The notes under the pieces were generated by a model. That model made no database searches. It was not told the DNA's origin and saw nothing but the letters and a program-made list of their open reading frames with translations. 64,000 bases of DNA from Nitrosomonadales bacterium. Its GTDB lineage: Bacteria > Pseudomonadota > Gammaproteobacteria > Burkholderiales > Gallionellaceae. Positions within the stretch are counted from its first letter, which is position 1; each line of letters starts with the position of its first letter. The position numbers and the translations under genes are program-made. The stretch is from positions 240,370 to 304,369 of the forward strand of contig JACOUM010000007.1 of NCBI GenBank assembly GCA_016177795.1, in the 5' to 3' direction. This document shows, piece by piece, positions 56,033-64,000 of the stretch.

Positions 56033-57222
56033 TCTGGCTGTTGCTCCTCATCGTTATTTTCGTGCTGATCGGCGGTTTCTGGTGGGGCTGGCCGCTGGCG
56101 GCCGGAATCCTTGGAGCATCAAGCGTAACGGATAAGCCCGGCGCGCTGGAGCGCATCGCGCAGTTGATGCACAGCTACGACATCACGCTCGCCGAAGTGG
56201 AAGCCGCGTTTCATACGCCTGCCGCTTCCCGGCCTGTGCCTGCCCGGCGCAGCAAAGGCGATGTCGCCAAAACGCTCTTTACCTATCTCGGCGCAATCTT
56301 CATTTTCGCGGGCATCAGCACCTATATCGGTACGTTCTGGGTGAGCATGGGCAGCGCGATGCGGGTTTTCGTGACGCTGGGCGTGGGCTACATTCTGCTG
56401 ATCGTGCTGGTGTCCGCGCTGCATGAGAAAAAATATCCGAAACTCATCCTGCCGCTTGTGCTCGCCTCCGTGTTCATGATGACCGGCGGCTGGTTCGTGC
56501 TCATCCACGAGGTGTTTCCGCGCAGCGACAACTGGCGTACCGCAGTGCTCTTCGTATTCGGCGTCATGGCCGTACACCAGGGCGCGCTGCTCGGCAAATA
56601 CCGGCTCACGGTGCTGGCATTCACGGCGCTGTTTTTTGTTTATGGATTCATGCAAGTCGGCCTCGATCTGCTCGGCGTGCCGATCGCTTACATCGCCATT
56701 GTCCTGGGCGCCTCGCTGTTTCTGGTCGCCACCGCACTTGAAGACACGACTCACCGTGTGCTCGCGGCGCCTGCCCTGTTGATCGGGACCTGCTGGCTGA
56801 ACGGCGGCCTGTTCGACCGCATCGCGCTTGCCTCCTCCGCCGACTGGGCGAGTCTGGTCACAGGCGTGTGCGTGATGTTCACGGCTTACGGTCTGCACAA
56901 GGCGGGGCGGCATTCTGGCCTGACGGGGCTCGGCTATTTCATCGGGTCGATCATGGCCTATAGCGGCTTGTTCGGCCTCGTGCATAACACGCCGGTCGAA
57001 CTTCTCTATCTCGCAGTAACAGCGTCGATGCTCTATGCCTGCGTGGTGTTGCAAAGCCGGGCGCTGTTGTTCACCACGGTCATTGCCATGCTCGGCTTCA
57101 TCGCGTTTTATACCGCCAAACATTTCGCGAATTCTTTGGGCTGGCCCGTCACGCTCGTCCTCATGGGCGTCGCTTTCCTGGGCGTCGGCACGATCGCTCT
57201 CAAGGTAAGGCGGCAAATCTAG
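56029..57222 (+). CDS. Polytopic membrane protein, DUF2157-like
   Basis: A 397-residue protein with one N-terminal helix, a short cytoplasmic region (about 30-80) and then roughly ten helices. The first of these (TLFTYLGAIFIFAGISTYIG) and GWFVLIHEVFPRSDNWRTAV resemble DUF2157-type membrane proteins; the assignment is tentative. Overlaps the previous gene by 4 bases. No transport signature or catalytic motif is seen. Confidence 0.7.
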   Translation: MIWLLLLIVIFVLIGGFWWGWPLAAGILGASSVTDKPGALERIAQLMHSYDITLAEVEAAFHTPAASRPVPARRSKGDVAKTLFTYLGAIFIFAGISTYIGTFWVSMGSAMRVFVTLGVGYILLIVLVSALHEKKYPKLILPLVLASVFMMTGGWFVLIHEVFPRSDNWRTAVLFVFGVMAVHQGALLGKYRLTVLAFTALFFVYGFMQVGLDLLGVPIAYIAIVLGASLFLVATALEDTTHRVLAAPALLIGTCWLNGGLFDRIALASSADWASLVTGVCVMFTAYGLHKAGRHSGLTGLGYFIGSIMAYSGLFGLVHNTPVELLYLAVTASMLYACVVLQSRALLFTTVIAMLGFIAFYTAKHFANSLGWPVTLVLMGVAFLGVGTIALKVRRQI

Positions 57223-57263
57223 AACAATTAAAGGGGTGTACGTTTCCAAACGGAAAGAGCTTG

Positions 57264-57407
57264 ATGTCGAAAACCATGTGCAAAACGAAGGATGCGGAAA
57301 AACGTGCCAGGAAACAGGCCGACCCGAAGTTTGTCTGTGCCAAATGCGGTAAAAAGGTGAATAAAGAAAAATACGTATGCAAGCCCGAAAAATTACAGAA
57401 CCAATAG
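57264..57407 (+). CDS. 47-aa zinc-ribbon-like small protein
   Basis: A short gene with product MSKTMCKTKDAEKRARKQAD followed by PKFVCAKCGKKVNKEKYVCK: a CxxC pair plus two further cysteines in a very basic protein. Small proteins of this pattern, ending KxxKEKxVCKP, are familiar from proteobacterial genomes, but no function is known to me. The Shine-Dalgarno is weak (GGAAAGAG). It sits between the DUF2157-like gene and the KTSC gene. Confidence 0.7.
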   Translation: MSKTMCKTKDAEKRARKQADPKFVCAKCGKKVNKEKYVCKPEKLQNQ

Positions 57408-57439
57408 AGTCAGCATGGCAATAGCTTCAGGATGCCGCC

Positions 57440-57703
57440 ATGGAAATGAAGAAGATCAATTCGGGGAAATTGCGCGCCATTGGCTACGATAGTCGCGCCC
57501 GACTGCTGCAGGTGCAGCTCGACGACGGCAGCACGCTGCAGTACGGCGGTGTTGGCGAGGATACCTGGCGCCGCTTCAGCGGCTCGGCGGCGGCGTGGAG
57601 CTTCTATCGCGACAACATCGAGGAAGAGTTTGCCGCGAAGCGCGTCTCCGGCAGTCCTCCCGCAGGCAAGAACCCGCTCGACGAGCTGTTCCGCAAGCCC
57701 TGA
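57440..57703 (+). CDS. KTSC domain-containing protein
   Basis: An 87-residue protein whose core (INSGKLRAIGYDSRARLLQV, then FSGSAAAWSFYRDNIEEEF) is a KTSC domain, a small module found alone or fused in phage- and nucleic-acid-related proteins, function unclear. A partial copy of its start lies at 54209. It is convergent with marC. Confidence 0.88.
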   Translation: MEMKKINSGKLRAIGYDSRARLLQVQLDDGSTLQYGGVGEDTWRRFSGSAAAWSFYRDNIEEEFAAKRVSGSPPAGKNPLDELFRKP

Positions 57704-57730
57704 ACCCGAACGGCCGCGGACGCTGCTGTT

Positions 57731-58369
57731 TCAGGTTCCCCTGAGTCCCGGCAGCAACACCACCAAGCCGCTGGTAAAAATTTCCACGGCAACCGCCGCC
57801 AGCAACAACCCCATTAACCGGATGGCGATATTCACGCCGGTTTCTCCGAGCCATTTGCTTACAGGTGTTGCGAGCCTGAGTGTTAGCCATGTGGCGGATG
57901 CAACCAGCAGGCAGCACAGGGCGATGGCTCCAAGATGAGCCAGCGACGGACGTTCGGCGGCGTAAATGATGGTTGTGGATATTGCGCCGGGACCTGAAAG
58001 GAGCGGGATCGCCAGCGGCACTACGGCGATGTTTTCCTTGAGCTCCGCTTCCCGGGCTTCTTCCGGTGTCTGGCTCTCCCTGCTGGGCATGGCATGCATC
58101 ATTGAGATGGCCATCAACAGAATCAGGATTGCACCTCCCACCTTGAATGACGCTATGGTGATTCCGAACAGCGCAAGGATCGGTTCACCAATGACTGCTG
58201 CCAGCACCAGAACCACTGCAACTGAAATACTCGCTATGCGCGCGATATGCTTTCTCTCCGCAGCACTGTTGCCGGCTGTCATGGTGACAAAGATCGGCAC
58301 GGCGCTGACAGGGTTAACGATAACCATGAGCGCCATGAAAAATTTCGCGTAATCGACCCAGTGAAGCAT
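57731..58369 (-). CDS. MarC family integral membrane protein
   Basis: A 212-residue, six-helix inner-membrane protein. KFFMALMVIVNPVSAVPIFV at the start, GITIASFKVGGAILILLMAI and PLAIPLLSGPGAISTTIIY are diagnostic for MarC (UPF0056). Earlier links to multidrug resistance were not confirmed, so transport function is unproven. Confidence 0.92.
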   Translation of the reverse strand: MLHWVDYAKFFMALMVIVNPVSAVPIFVTMTAGNSAAERKHIARIASISVAVVLVLAAVIGEPILALFGITIASFKVGGAILILLMAISMMHAMPSRESQTPEEAREAELKENIAVVPLAIPLLSGPGAISTTIIYAAERPSLAHLGAIALCCLLVASATWLTLRLATPVSKWLGETGVNIAIRLMGLLLAAVAVEIFTSGLVVLLPGLRGT

Positions 58370-58675
58370 TCGTGCCGCCTCCCTTTCTCTTTGGCTGCAT
58401 ATGCGGGCCGGGTCACTTTACCACCAATCAATCAGGAAGCAATGCACCCTTGGTCCGGAGCCCGGATCGGTCTGCTTGTTTCATCTGGCCGCCATTGCAA
58501 AACGGGTTAATTTCCGCTGTCTTGATTATCGGAGCTTCCGGTCGCGCACATTTTTGCCTTGGCCATGTAGAATCGCCGCTGCATCACGCTGGACAACGGA
58601 GGATTTATCCTGGCCTGCCTGGTATTTGTCAGGTGAGGGTTAAATAATTATTTCAACATTCATGAGGCTCTTTAA
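58370..58675. other. Spacer between marC and the carbonic anhydrase gene
   Basis: These 306 bases between divergent starts carry no reading frame I can support. TAGAAT at 58568 is a possible -10 without a good -35. The carbonic anhydrase ATG follows a GAGG 10 bases upstream. Promoters for both genes should lie here. Confidence 0.4.
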
Positions 58676-59539
58676 ATGAAATTGATCAAGGGAAGTTATG
58701 CTGGTTTGGTAGTGGCGCTGTGCTTGTTCTCTGCCGGCGCCGTGGCGAGTGATTCCGGTCACGGGCATGCAGGACACGGTGCCGAGCATGGCATGTCGGG
58801 CGCGGCATGCGTGGGTTTCGGTCCGCAGACTCCGCGCGATATTGACAGCCTGCAGGGTGAAAACAAGCGCGCCTTTGCGATGGCGCCGAGTTCCAGGGAA
58901 ATGAATTTGTGCAACATCCACTTTCACAAGAATGCGGAACACAAGGCCAAGGCCTTTTCCATTTATGCCGGCGATGGTGATGGGCATGGTTATGAAAGCG
59001 GCTATCAGTGCAATATCAGCAAGGAGTTGAGCAAGGCGGAGCTGGCATCGACCGCGAAACCGGTCTGCAAAAGCGAGCACGGTGAACTCAAGCCGGGCGA
59101 TACCATCGAGGTGCATTGGGTGCATTCCTCCTGCGACGTCAAGCCGGGCAAAGGGCTGGGCTCTTGTCTGTCCGAGGCCTGTGCCAACCCGGACCTGCGG
59201 GTAGAAACCCAGGTGTTTACGCTGGTCAACGATCCGGGCGCGCTGGATTTCAACACACTGGATTACGACGGCAATGTGGTCAACGGCTTCCATCAGGCGA
59301 AGGCGCTGCCGGACAACACCGGCAAGCCGGTCGAGTTCACGGGTTCGACCACCGGTCCGAAATACACCGAGCAGGCTTGCTCTCCGCTGCAGGTCACCTG
59401 GAGCGTTCGCCCGCAGTGTGCCAAGGTGGACATCAACACGGTAGGCAAGTGGTGTGAAAGCAATGCGTTTGAAGAAGACCACGCCCACGGCGTGCGCAAG
59501 CTGGTGACCAATCCCAGGCTGCTGTCCAAAATCAGATAA
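58676..59539 (+). CDS. Delta-class carbonic anhydrase, exported
   Basis: A 287-residue protein with a signal peptide (cleavage after AVA, residue 24) and a His-rich mature start (SGHGHAGHGAEHG). The core has NLCNIHFHKNAEHKAKAF (78-94), GYESGYQCNI, IEVHWVHSSCD and ACSPLQVTWSVRPQCAKVDI, a pattern I recognise from bacterial delta-class carbonic anhydrases, the zinc family first known from diatoms. His81-type clusters would bind zinc. It would interconvert CO2 and bicarbonate in the periplasm, useful to an autotroph (inference). A very strong terminator follows. Confidence 0.8.
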   Translation: MKLIKGSYAGLVVALCLFSAGAVASDSGHGHAGHGAEHGMSGAACVGFGPQTPRDIDSLQGENKRAFAMAPSSREMNLCNIHFHKNAEHKAKAFSIYAGDGDGHGYESGYQCNISKELSKAELASTAKPVCKSEHGELKPGDTIEVHWVHSSCDVKPGKGLGSCLSEACANPDLRVETQVFTLVNDPGALDFNTLDYDGNVVNGFHQAKALPDNTGKPVEFTGSTTGPKYTEQACSPLQVTWSVRPQCAKVDINTVGKWCESNAFEEDHAHGVRKLVTNPRLLSKIR

Positions 59540-59579
59540 GCATCGGGACTTGCGGTGTGCCAGCACACCGGCAAGCCAC

Positions 59580-59630
59580 TTCAGCCGCCCCTGCCGCAAC
59601 ACGATGTATCGCGGCAGGGGCGGCTGATTT
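59580..59630 (+). terminator. Strong intrinsic terminator after carbonic anhydrase
   Basis: A perfect 17-bp stem (59580-59596 with 59610-59626, GCCGCCCCTGCCGC core) and TTTT. A second hairpin (TTGCGGTGTGC / GCACACCGGCAA, 59549-59571) precedes it. Confidence 0.88.
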
Positions 59631-59713
59631 TCAATTAAAGAAACAAAAGAGCCACGCCCGCAAGAGTTCCTGGATGCCTTGACAACCAGTGACTTGCGTA
59701 TCCTTACCTGCCG

Positions 59714-60940
59714 TCAAACATACCTTTTCCCCACGGCAATGATCGAGTCGAGGGCTATAAAGAAGGCGTCTATCATTTCCGGGTCAAAATGCTTGCCCCG
59801 CTCTTTTCTCAATTCATCCAGAACCTGCTCATGATCCCATGGCTCCTTGTAAACACGCTGGGATGACAGGGCATCATATACATCCGCTATGGCCACCAGT
59901 CTGCCAAACGGCGGTATCTCTTCACCTTTGCGGCCCATGGCCTTGCCTTCGCCGGTTTCATAACCCGGCAGGCACTGGCCGGTTATGACGTTGATATACC
60001 CCGGGTAGCCGTTTCCGTCCCAGCGTTCATGGTGGCAGAGCGCCACTTGGGCTGAGGCCTGGTCAAAATCGGAGTGGGATACGGCAAAGAGCCTTGCACC
60101 AAGATAGGTGTGGCTCTTCATGATTTCGTATTCATCAATATCGAGGCGGGCCGGTTTTTTAAGGATCATGTCCGAGATGGCCACCTTGCCAACATCGTGG
60201 AGCATGGCGGCGATCCTCAGTATGTCCTTGTTCTTCGCGATCTCGCTCTTGGATACACCGCGGCGGCTTGCCCATACCTCGTATATCTCAACGGCATATC
60301 CGGCCACCCTGTTTACATGGGCGCCGGTCTCTTTTGGATCCCTGAGCTCCGCCATGCTGATCATCCTGAGGATGATGTCCCGGGTAAGCTTGGCCCTTTC
60401 TATGGCAATGGCCGCGTTGTTGGCAAAGTGAACAATGTACTGTTCATCATCCTTTGAGAAAGGGATGATGTTGCCGTCATCATCCATTGAATTTATCAGC
60501 TGGAGCACGCCAATAACTTCACCGCGGAAGTTCTTCATCGGGAATGTCAGCATCGACTTCGTGCGGTATTGGGAGATATCGTCATAGCTTTTGTTGAATG
60601 CGTAAGTGACATCGTCCTTGAGCTCATAGACATCCGGTATATTGAGCATCTCGCCTGTGCCTGCCACGCAACCGCATATCGATTCGTTATCGACCGGTGT
60701 CTTAAAGGTGGAATAGATAAGCTTCTGTCCCGGTTGCAGCCTCTTCTGCAGGGTGTTGTTCAAGGTGTGGCTGAATCTCAGGTAGTTACCCTCCATGATG
60801 TATATGGAGCCGGCATCGGCGTTGGCAAATTGACATGACAGAGTGAGGATGTGCTCAAGGAGCATGTCAAGGTCGTTGACCGTGGCAATTTCCTGGCTCA
60901 GGCTGATGATCTGGTTGATTTTCTGTTTTTCATTAAGCAT
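59714..60940 (-). CDS. GAF/HD-GYP c-di-GMP phosphodiesterase
   Basis: A 408-residue cytoplasmic protein: GAF sensor domain (about 20-180, with ADAGSIYIME and MLTFPMKNFRGEVIGVLQLI) and HD-GYP domain (about 190-400) with HDVGK at 248-252 and HHERWDGNGYPG at 303-314. The GYP motif is intact, so c-di-GMP hydrolysis is expected. The codons are unlike the neighbours: ATA for Ile and AGG for Arg recur and GC is lower, suggesting acquisition from another lineage. It could oppose the diguanylate cyclase at 51799. Confidence 0.9.
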   Translation of the reverse strand: MLNEKQKINQIISLSQEIATVNDLDMLLEHILTLSCQFANADAGSIYIMEGNYLRFSHTLNNTLQKRLQPGQKLIYSTFKTPVDNESICGCVAGTGEMLNIPDVYELKDDVTYAFNKSYDDISQYRTKSMLTFPMKNFRGEVIGVLQLINSMDDDGNIIPFSKDDEQYIVHFANNAAIAIERAKLTRDIILRMISMAELRDPKETGAHVNRVAGYAVEIYEVWASRRGVSKSEIAKNKDILRIAAMLHDVGKVAISDMILKKPARLDIDEYEIMKSHTYLGARLFAVSHSDFDQASAQVALCHHERWDGNGYPGYINVITGQCLPGYETGEGKAMGRKGEEIPPFGRLVAIADVYDALSSQRVYKEPWDHEQVLDELRKERGKHFDPEMIDAFFIALDSIIAVGKRYV

Positions 60941-61366
60941 ACCCCCCCCTATACCATCTATTGAAATGCGATATTCCCCGCCTATTAGAAATCAATGGGG
61001 CCGGCATCGCAATAGTTTTTCAAAGTGAAAAACACCGAACAGGGAGCGCGCCAGGATGACATGGGAACAGAGCCCTGTTCATTTCCTGCGATGCAAGCCG
61101 CAGTCCAGACTGCCTGATTGCGGATTGCATCCAATCCAAGCACCGGCAACCGGAACAAATGAAGGGGACTGGAGTCGAATCGAGCTGGAATCGCGGGTGC
61201 GGACACGCTGCAGTGCACCGATCGGCGCGAACATATTTATCGCATGGCAGCCCAGGACTAGGCCGAATTACATAGGCAGTTTGGCATATTGTTATTAGGC
61301 CGTAACGCGAGTAGGGTGGCAATCAAGGGGGTCAGTTTCGAATGATTTCCCAAGGCAGACCACGAA
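60941..61366. other. Spacer between HD-GYP and cNMP-binding genes
   Basis: This 426-base stretch has no gene I can support. The HD-GYP start codon is preceded by CCCCCCCC on the plus strand. A GGACTGGAGTCGA string at 61173 resembles the arms at 54262. The rest looks like unassigned spacer, with promoters for both divergent genes expected. Confidence 0.4.
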
Positions 61367-61750
61367 ATGAAACCATCCAGGAAAAATAATCCAATGGATC
61401 TCGTAGAGTTGTTTCGCCATCAGGTCGATTTGCAGACCGTTCCTGCGGGACAGGTTTTGTTCAAGGAGGGTGAGCGGGGCAATTTTATGTATGTCCTTAT
61501 GTCCGGCACCGCCGAGATCATTGTTCGCAACAGAGTGATGGAGACTGCGGTGGCGGGCGCTATTGTCGGCGAGATGGCAATCATCGATGACAACGTCCGT
61601 TCAGCAACGGTCACAGCTAAAAGCGATTGCAAGTTTTTACCTATCGAGCGCGAGCGGTTTAATTTTCTTGTTCAGCGGAAACCCGAATTTGCGCTGCATG
61701 TCATGCGAGTGATGGTTGATCGCCTGCGCAGAACCGATGCGATCTTGTAA
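61367..61750 (+). CDS. Stand-alone cyclic-nucleotide-binding domain protein
   Basis: A 127-residue protein consisting almost only of a cNMP-binding fold: VPAGQVLFKEGERGNFMYVL, MSGTAEIIVRN, then the phosphate-binding cassette GEMAIIDDNVRSATVTA. There is no DNA-binding domain as in CRP and no catalytic domain, so it is a possible ligand sensor or regulatory subunit. The Arg of the cassette is present. An internal ATG at 61394 would shorten it by 9 residues. Confidence 0.85.
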   Translation: MKPSRKNNPMDLVELFRHQVDLQTVPAGQVLFKEGERGNFMYVLMSGTAEIIVRNRVMETAVAGAIVGEMAIIDDNVRSATVTAKSDCKFLPIERERFNFLVQRKPEFALHVMRVMVDRLRRTDAIL

Positions 61751-61972
61751 TTGAACATGAATGCAGGCGCCGGCATCGATAATGGGGGCACCCATTACAG
61801 TTGTTTTGACCAGCGAGTGAAGTAACCTCGTGTCAGGGCAAGTCGCACAGATTCGTATATCAAACCAAGGGGATTACCATCCCGCACCGCGGCAAATACC
61901 ACATTCAAAATCGGTTCATCATAATCCCGGCTTAAGGGTACACTTCGTGCGCCCTGAATGAGGAGGACGATT

Positions 61973-63208
61973 ATGCAGAACCCGACTGTGCCCCAATCGA
62001 ATAACCTTGGCCCGCGGCAACAGTTGGCTGCCCGGCTCAAGGCATGTCCTCCGAAAGAAGCTGCTGAGTTGCTCGCGGCGACGGATGCCCCGCTTGCCTT
62101 TGAGGCGCTCGCCGAGCTGAATCCCTCGTTCACCCAGGATATCCTGCGCGCATTGCCGGACGAGCGGCGCCAGGCAATCATCGATAGCGCCGCGCCGGAG
62201 CTTGCGCGCCAATGGGAGCGCAACCGGTCGTTTGAGGCTGGCACCATCGGGTATTTCATGGAACCGACGTATGCGATGTTCCGCCCGGAAATGACGGTGG
62301 GCGAGGCGATCGAGAAGCTGCGCACACTGGTTAAAACGGTGTTCATCACTTATGGCTATGTGACCGATCCGGATCACAAGCTGTTGGGGCTCGTCACGAT
62401 GCGCGACCTGTTGTTTGCCGAGCGGGAGGCGCGGCTCGCCGACATCATGCTGCGCAATGTGTTTGTGTTCCGGCCCGGCATGGACGTGTCGGAAGCGATG
62501 AAGCTATCGATCAGCCGCCATTATCCGGTCTATCCGGTATGCGACGAACAGGGGAAGCTGCTGGGTTTGGCGCGCGGACAGTCGATCTTCGAAGCGAGGG
62601 CCTTCGAAATCACCGCACAGGCCGGCAGCATGGTCGGCGTCGACAAGGAGGAGCGCATCTCGACGCCGATGCTGCGCAGCTTCATGTTTCGCCATCCGTG
62701 GCTGCAACTCAACCTGTTGACCGCATTTCTGGCGGGCGGCGTGGTGGCGATGTTCCAGGGGACGATAGACCAGCTTGTGATCCTCGCGGTATTCCTGCCC
62801 GTGCTGGCCGGCCAGTCGGGAAACACCGGTTGCCAGGCGCTGGCGGTCACGCTGCGGGGTATCACGCTGGGCGAAATAACCAGTGGCGATTCGCGCAAGC
62901 TGATTGCCAAGGAAGGCCTGCTCGGTGCGCTGAACGGGACGCCGATCGGCGTGGTCTCGGGAATCGCGATGTATGTCATTGCCAGCGCGCAGCACTCAAC
63001 GCATGCACTGATGCTGTCTCTGGTGGTGTTTCTGGCGATGGTTGGCGCCTGCACCATCAGCGGCATTTCAGGAGCCATCGTCCCGCTTACGCTCAAACGC
63101 TTCGGCACCGACCCCGCGACGGCTTCGAGCATTTTCCTGACCACCGCCACCGATGTGGTGAGCATGGGCATGCTACTCGGGCTGGCTACGATACTGATAG
63201 TCTGGTAG
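61973..63208 (+). CDS. mgtE: Magnesium transporter MgtE-like
   Basis: A 411-residue MgtE-family protein: N-domain (about 20-110), CBS pair (about 115-240, IGYFMEPTYAMFRPEMTVGE and DIMLRNVFVFRPGMDV), and a five-helix pore domain with RHPWLQLNLLTAFLAGGVVAMF, LPVLAGQSGNTGCQALAVTL and the closing helices. The start at ATG 61973 is fixed by GAGGAGG. MgtE channels import Mg2+ and close when the CBS domains bind Mg2+. Confidence 0.9.
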   Translation: MQNPTVPQSNNLGPRQQLAARLKACPPKEAAELLAATDAPLAFEALAELNPSFTQDILRALPDERRQAIIDSAAPELARQWERNRSFEAGTIGYFMEPTYAMFRPEMTVGEAIEKLRTLVKTVFITYGYVTDPDHKLLGLVTMRDLLFAEREARLADIMLRNVFVFRPGMDVSEAMKLSISRHYPVYPVCDEQGKLLGLARGQSIFEARAFEITAQAGSMVGVDKEERISTPMLRSFMFRHPWLQLNLLTAFLAGGVVAMFQGTIDQLVILAVFLPVLAGQSGNTGCQALAVTLRGITLGEITSGDSRKLIAKEGLLGALNGTPIGVVSGIAMYVIASAQHSTHALMLSLVVFLAMVGACTISGISGAIVPLTLKRFGTDPATASSIFLTTATDVVSMGMLLGLATILIVW

Positions 63209-63276
63209 CCCTTGGCCAAAGGGGCCATGAAAATTAACCCGAAGCCGGCCCTGTCGGCCGCTCTTTGAACAGTTTT

Positions 63277-63621
63277 ATGATCCGACTCAACAATTCATTA
63301 AATGCCTGGGGTACGCCGGATTTCGAGGCCGTCCTCAAACAGGAAATCGCGCAACTGGGAGCCGACCAGCTGCCCCTGCAACAGGGCTTATCGACCGGCA
63401 ACTATGCGGCCAATGCTCCAATTACCGTGATGATCAACAGCGTTGCCGAGGCGAAGGATGTCATCCGCGTCAAGGCGGGGATTTTTTACCAGAGCGTGCT
63501 CGGTGGTTGCAGCTGTGCGGACGATCCCACCCCGACCAGCGAAAACAACGAGTACTGCGAAGTACAGTTGGATATTGATAAAACCACCGCTGCCACCACG
63601 ATTGCTCTTGCAGTGGAATAA
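63277..63621 (+). CDS. Conserved hypothetical protein with CSCADDPTP motif
   Basis: A 114-residue protein (MIRLNNSLNAWGTPDFEAVL start, NAPITVMINSVAEAKDVIRV, VLGGCSCADDPTP and YCEVQLDI). The Cys-x-Cys pair plus a later Cys could bind a metal. Similar proteins occur in gamma- and betaproteobacteria, but no function is known to me. An in-frame TTG at 63265 would add four residues. Confidence 0.7.
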   Translation: MIRLNNSLNAWGTPDFEAVLKQEIAQLGADQLPLQQGLSTGNYAANAPITVMINSVAEAKDVIRVKAGIFYQSVLGGCSCADDPTPTSENNEYCEVQLDIDKTTAATTIALAVE

Positions 63622-63630
63622 GCGGGGAAC

Positions 63631-63811
63631 GGCCATCTCCCGCGACCGCCGGTCCCTCGGTCATATCGCCACCCACATCCTTCCCTGCGAAGGGGGTTCC
63701 AGGTGGACGTTCTTCGATGGCAACTATCAGAAATGCGAGGCGGACAAGAACAGGCGCCGGGGCGAAGAGGGTGCAAAACCGGAGCGGATACGGTATAAAC
63801 CGCTTCGCAGT
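63631..63811 (+). pseudogene. Diverged 3'-end fragment of an ettA-like gene
   Basis: The translated frame (HIATHILPCEGGSRWTFFDG, then NYQKCEADKNRRRGEEGAKP and ERIRYKPL) matches the last roughly 60 codons of ettA at 51569-51753. The rest of the gene is missing, the stop codon position reads AGT AAG so the frame runs on to 63880, and the Walker B and H-loop parts are absent. Nonfunctional duplicate or remnant. Confidence 0.8.
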
Positions 63812-63876
63812 AAGGACGCGGCCAGCATGGGAAGCGATGTGTTTAGATTGGATTTGAGGTCAGTAGTGTCCCAACG

Positions 63877-64000
63877 TTAATCGAATAGAACCAACTGGTT
63901 GGAGGCGTCCTGTATATCTGGCGACAAGGCGGTCTTGGTAAGCAGTTGATCCAGCGGAGTTCTCTCGAACATGGTGAGGCTCAAGATTTGTAGCATTTCG
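63877..64000 (-). mobile_element. C-terminal end of an IS4-family transposase
   Basis: On the minus strand from the window edge: MLQILSLTMFERTPLDQLLT, then KTALSPDIQDASNQLVLFD and stop. The TLFE-TP and NQL-LFD ending is characteristic of IS4-type transposases. The inverted-repeat end probably lies around 63850-63876 (GTAGTGTCCCAACG). The rest is outside the window, so integrity is unknown. Confidence 0.7.

Overview
The window (about 58-60% GC by eye, dense, mostly short spacers) looks like the chromosome of a betaproteobacterium. The gene set and the protein flavour (PilT/PilU pair, yggS-proC-yggT-yggU, hemA-prfA-prmC, split gcvPA/gcvPB, UbiD, HrcA/sigma32-type groESL control) fit the Nitrosomonadales/Gallionellaceae group. 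That placement is an inference from recognition, not from a search. No rRNA, CRISPR array or prophage is visible. The first gene (ptsI) and the last (an IS4-type transposase end) are cut by the window.

Layout. 1-6.1 kb: end of ptsI, a VanZ-family membrane protein, a small [2Fe-2S] protein, a NodI/NodJ-like ABC-2 exporter, hemJ and an RlmL-type rRNA methyltransferase. A roughly 300-bp MITE-like element sits exactly at the stop codons of the convergent rlmL and pilU genes. 6.4-11.3 kb: pilU/pilT, then yggS, proC, yggT and yggU. 11.3-14.8 kb: groESL on the minus strand with a sigma32-type promoter and a CIRCE operator, and a nitronate monooxygenase-like flavoprotein. 15-25.2 kb: an epimerase, bioA, dacB, yaeQ, arfB, a 47-aa small protein, ubiD, hemA, prfA and prmC. 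25.2-30.7 kb: the glycine cleavage operon (gcvT-gcvH-gcvPA-tpx-gcvPB) behind a promoter, a tandem glycine riboswitch and a terminator. 30.8-40.1 kb: tRNA-Phe, prfC, a polyamine ABC transporter operon (potABCD-like), an exported Pcm and a large membrane protein with a spermidine-synthase-like core.

40.2-49.5 kb is a co-directional stress block: a small SAP/Rho-N-like protein, Hsp20, a second DnaK, an 805-aa Lon-like protease, a DnaJ that appears to start at ATT, and a P-type ATPase whose ion-site motifs resemble animal Na,K-ATPase alpha subunits. 49.5-64 kb is more accessory. It holds a ferritin-like protein, EttA, a diguanylate cyclase, a toxin-antitoxin patch (intact HigBA, plus an antitoxin beside a broken VapC), YjdM, several hypothetical envelope proteins, MarC, a delta-class carbonic anhydrase, a GAF/HD-GYP protein of foreign codon style, a lone cNMP-binding protein, MgtE, an ettA 3'-end duplicate and an IS4 remnant.

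The spacers are unusually rich in repeats. There is a palindromic CACGAAA family (five copies, one translated as part of a signal peptide), a REP-like hairpin (three copies), and four repeats filling every spacer of the gcv operon. The stress/P2C-ATPase block, the MITE at two stop codons, the ATT-start dnaJ and the translated repeat are the observations most worth a second look.
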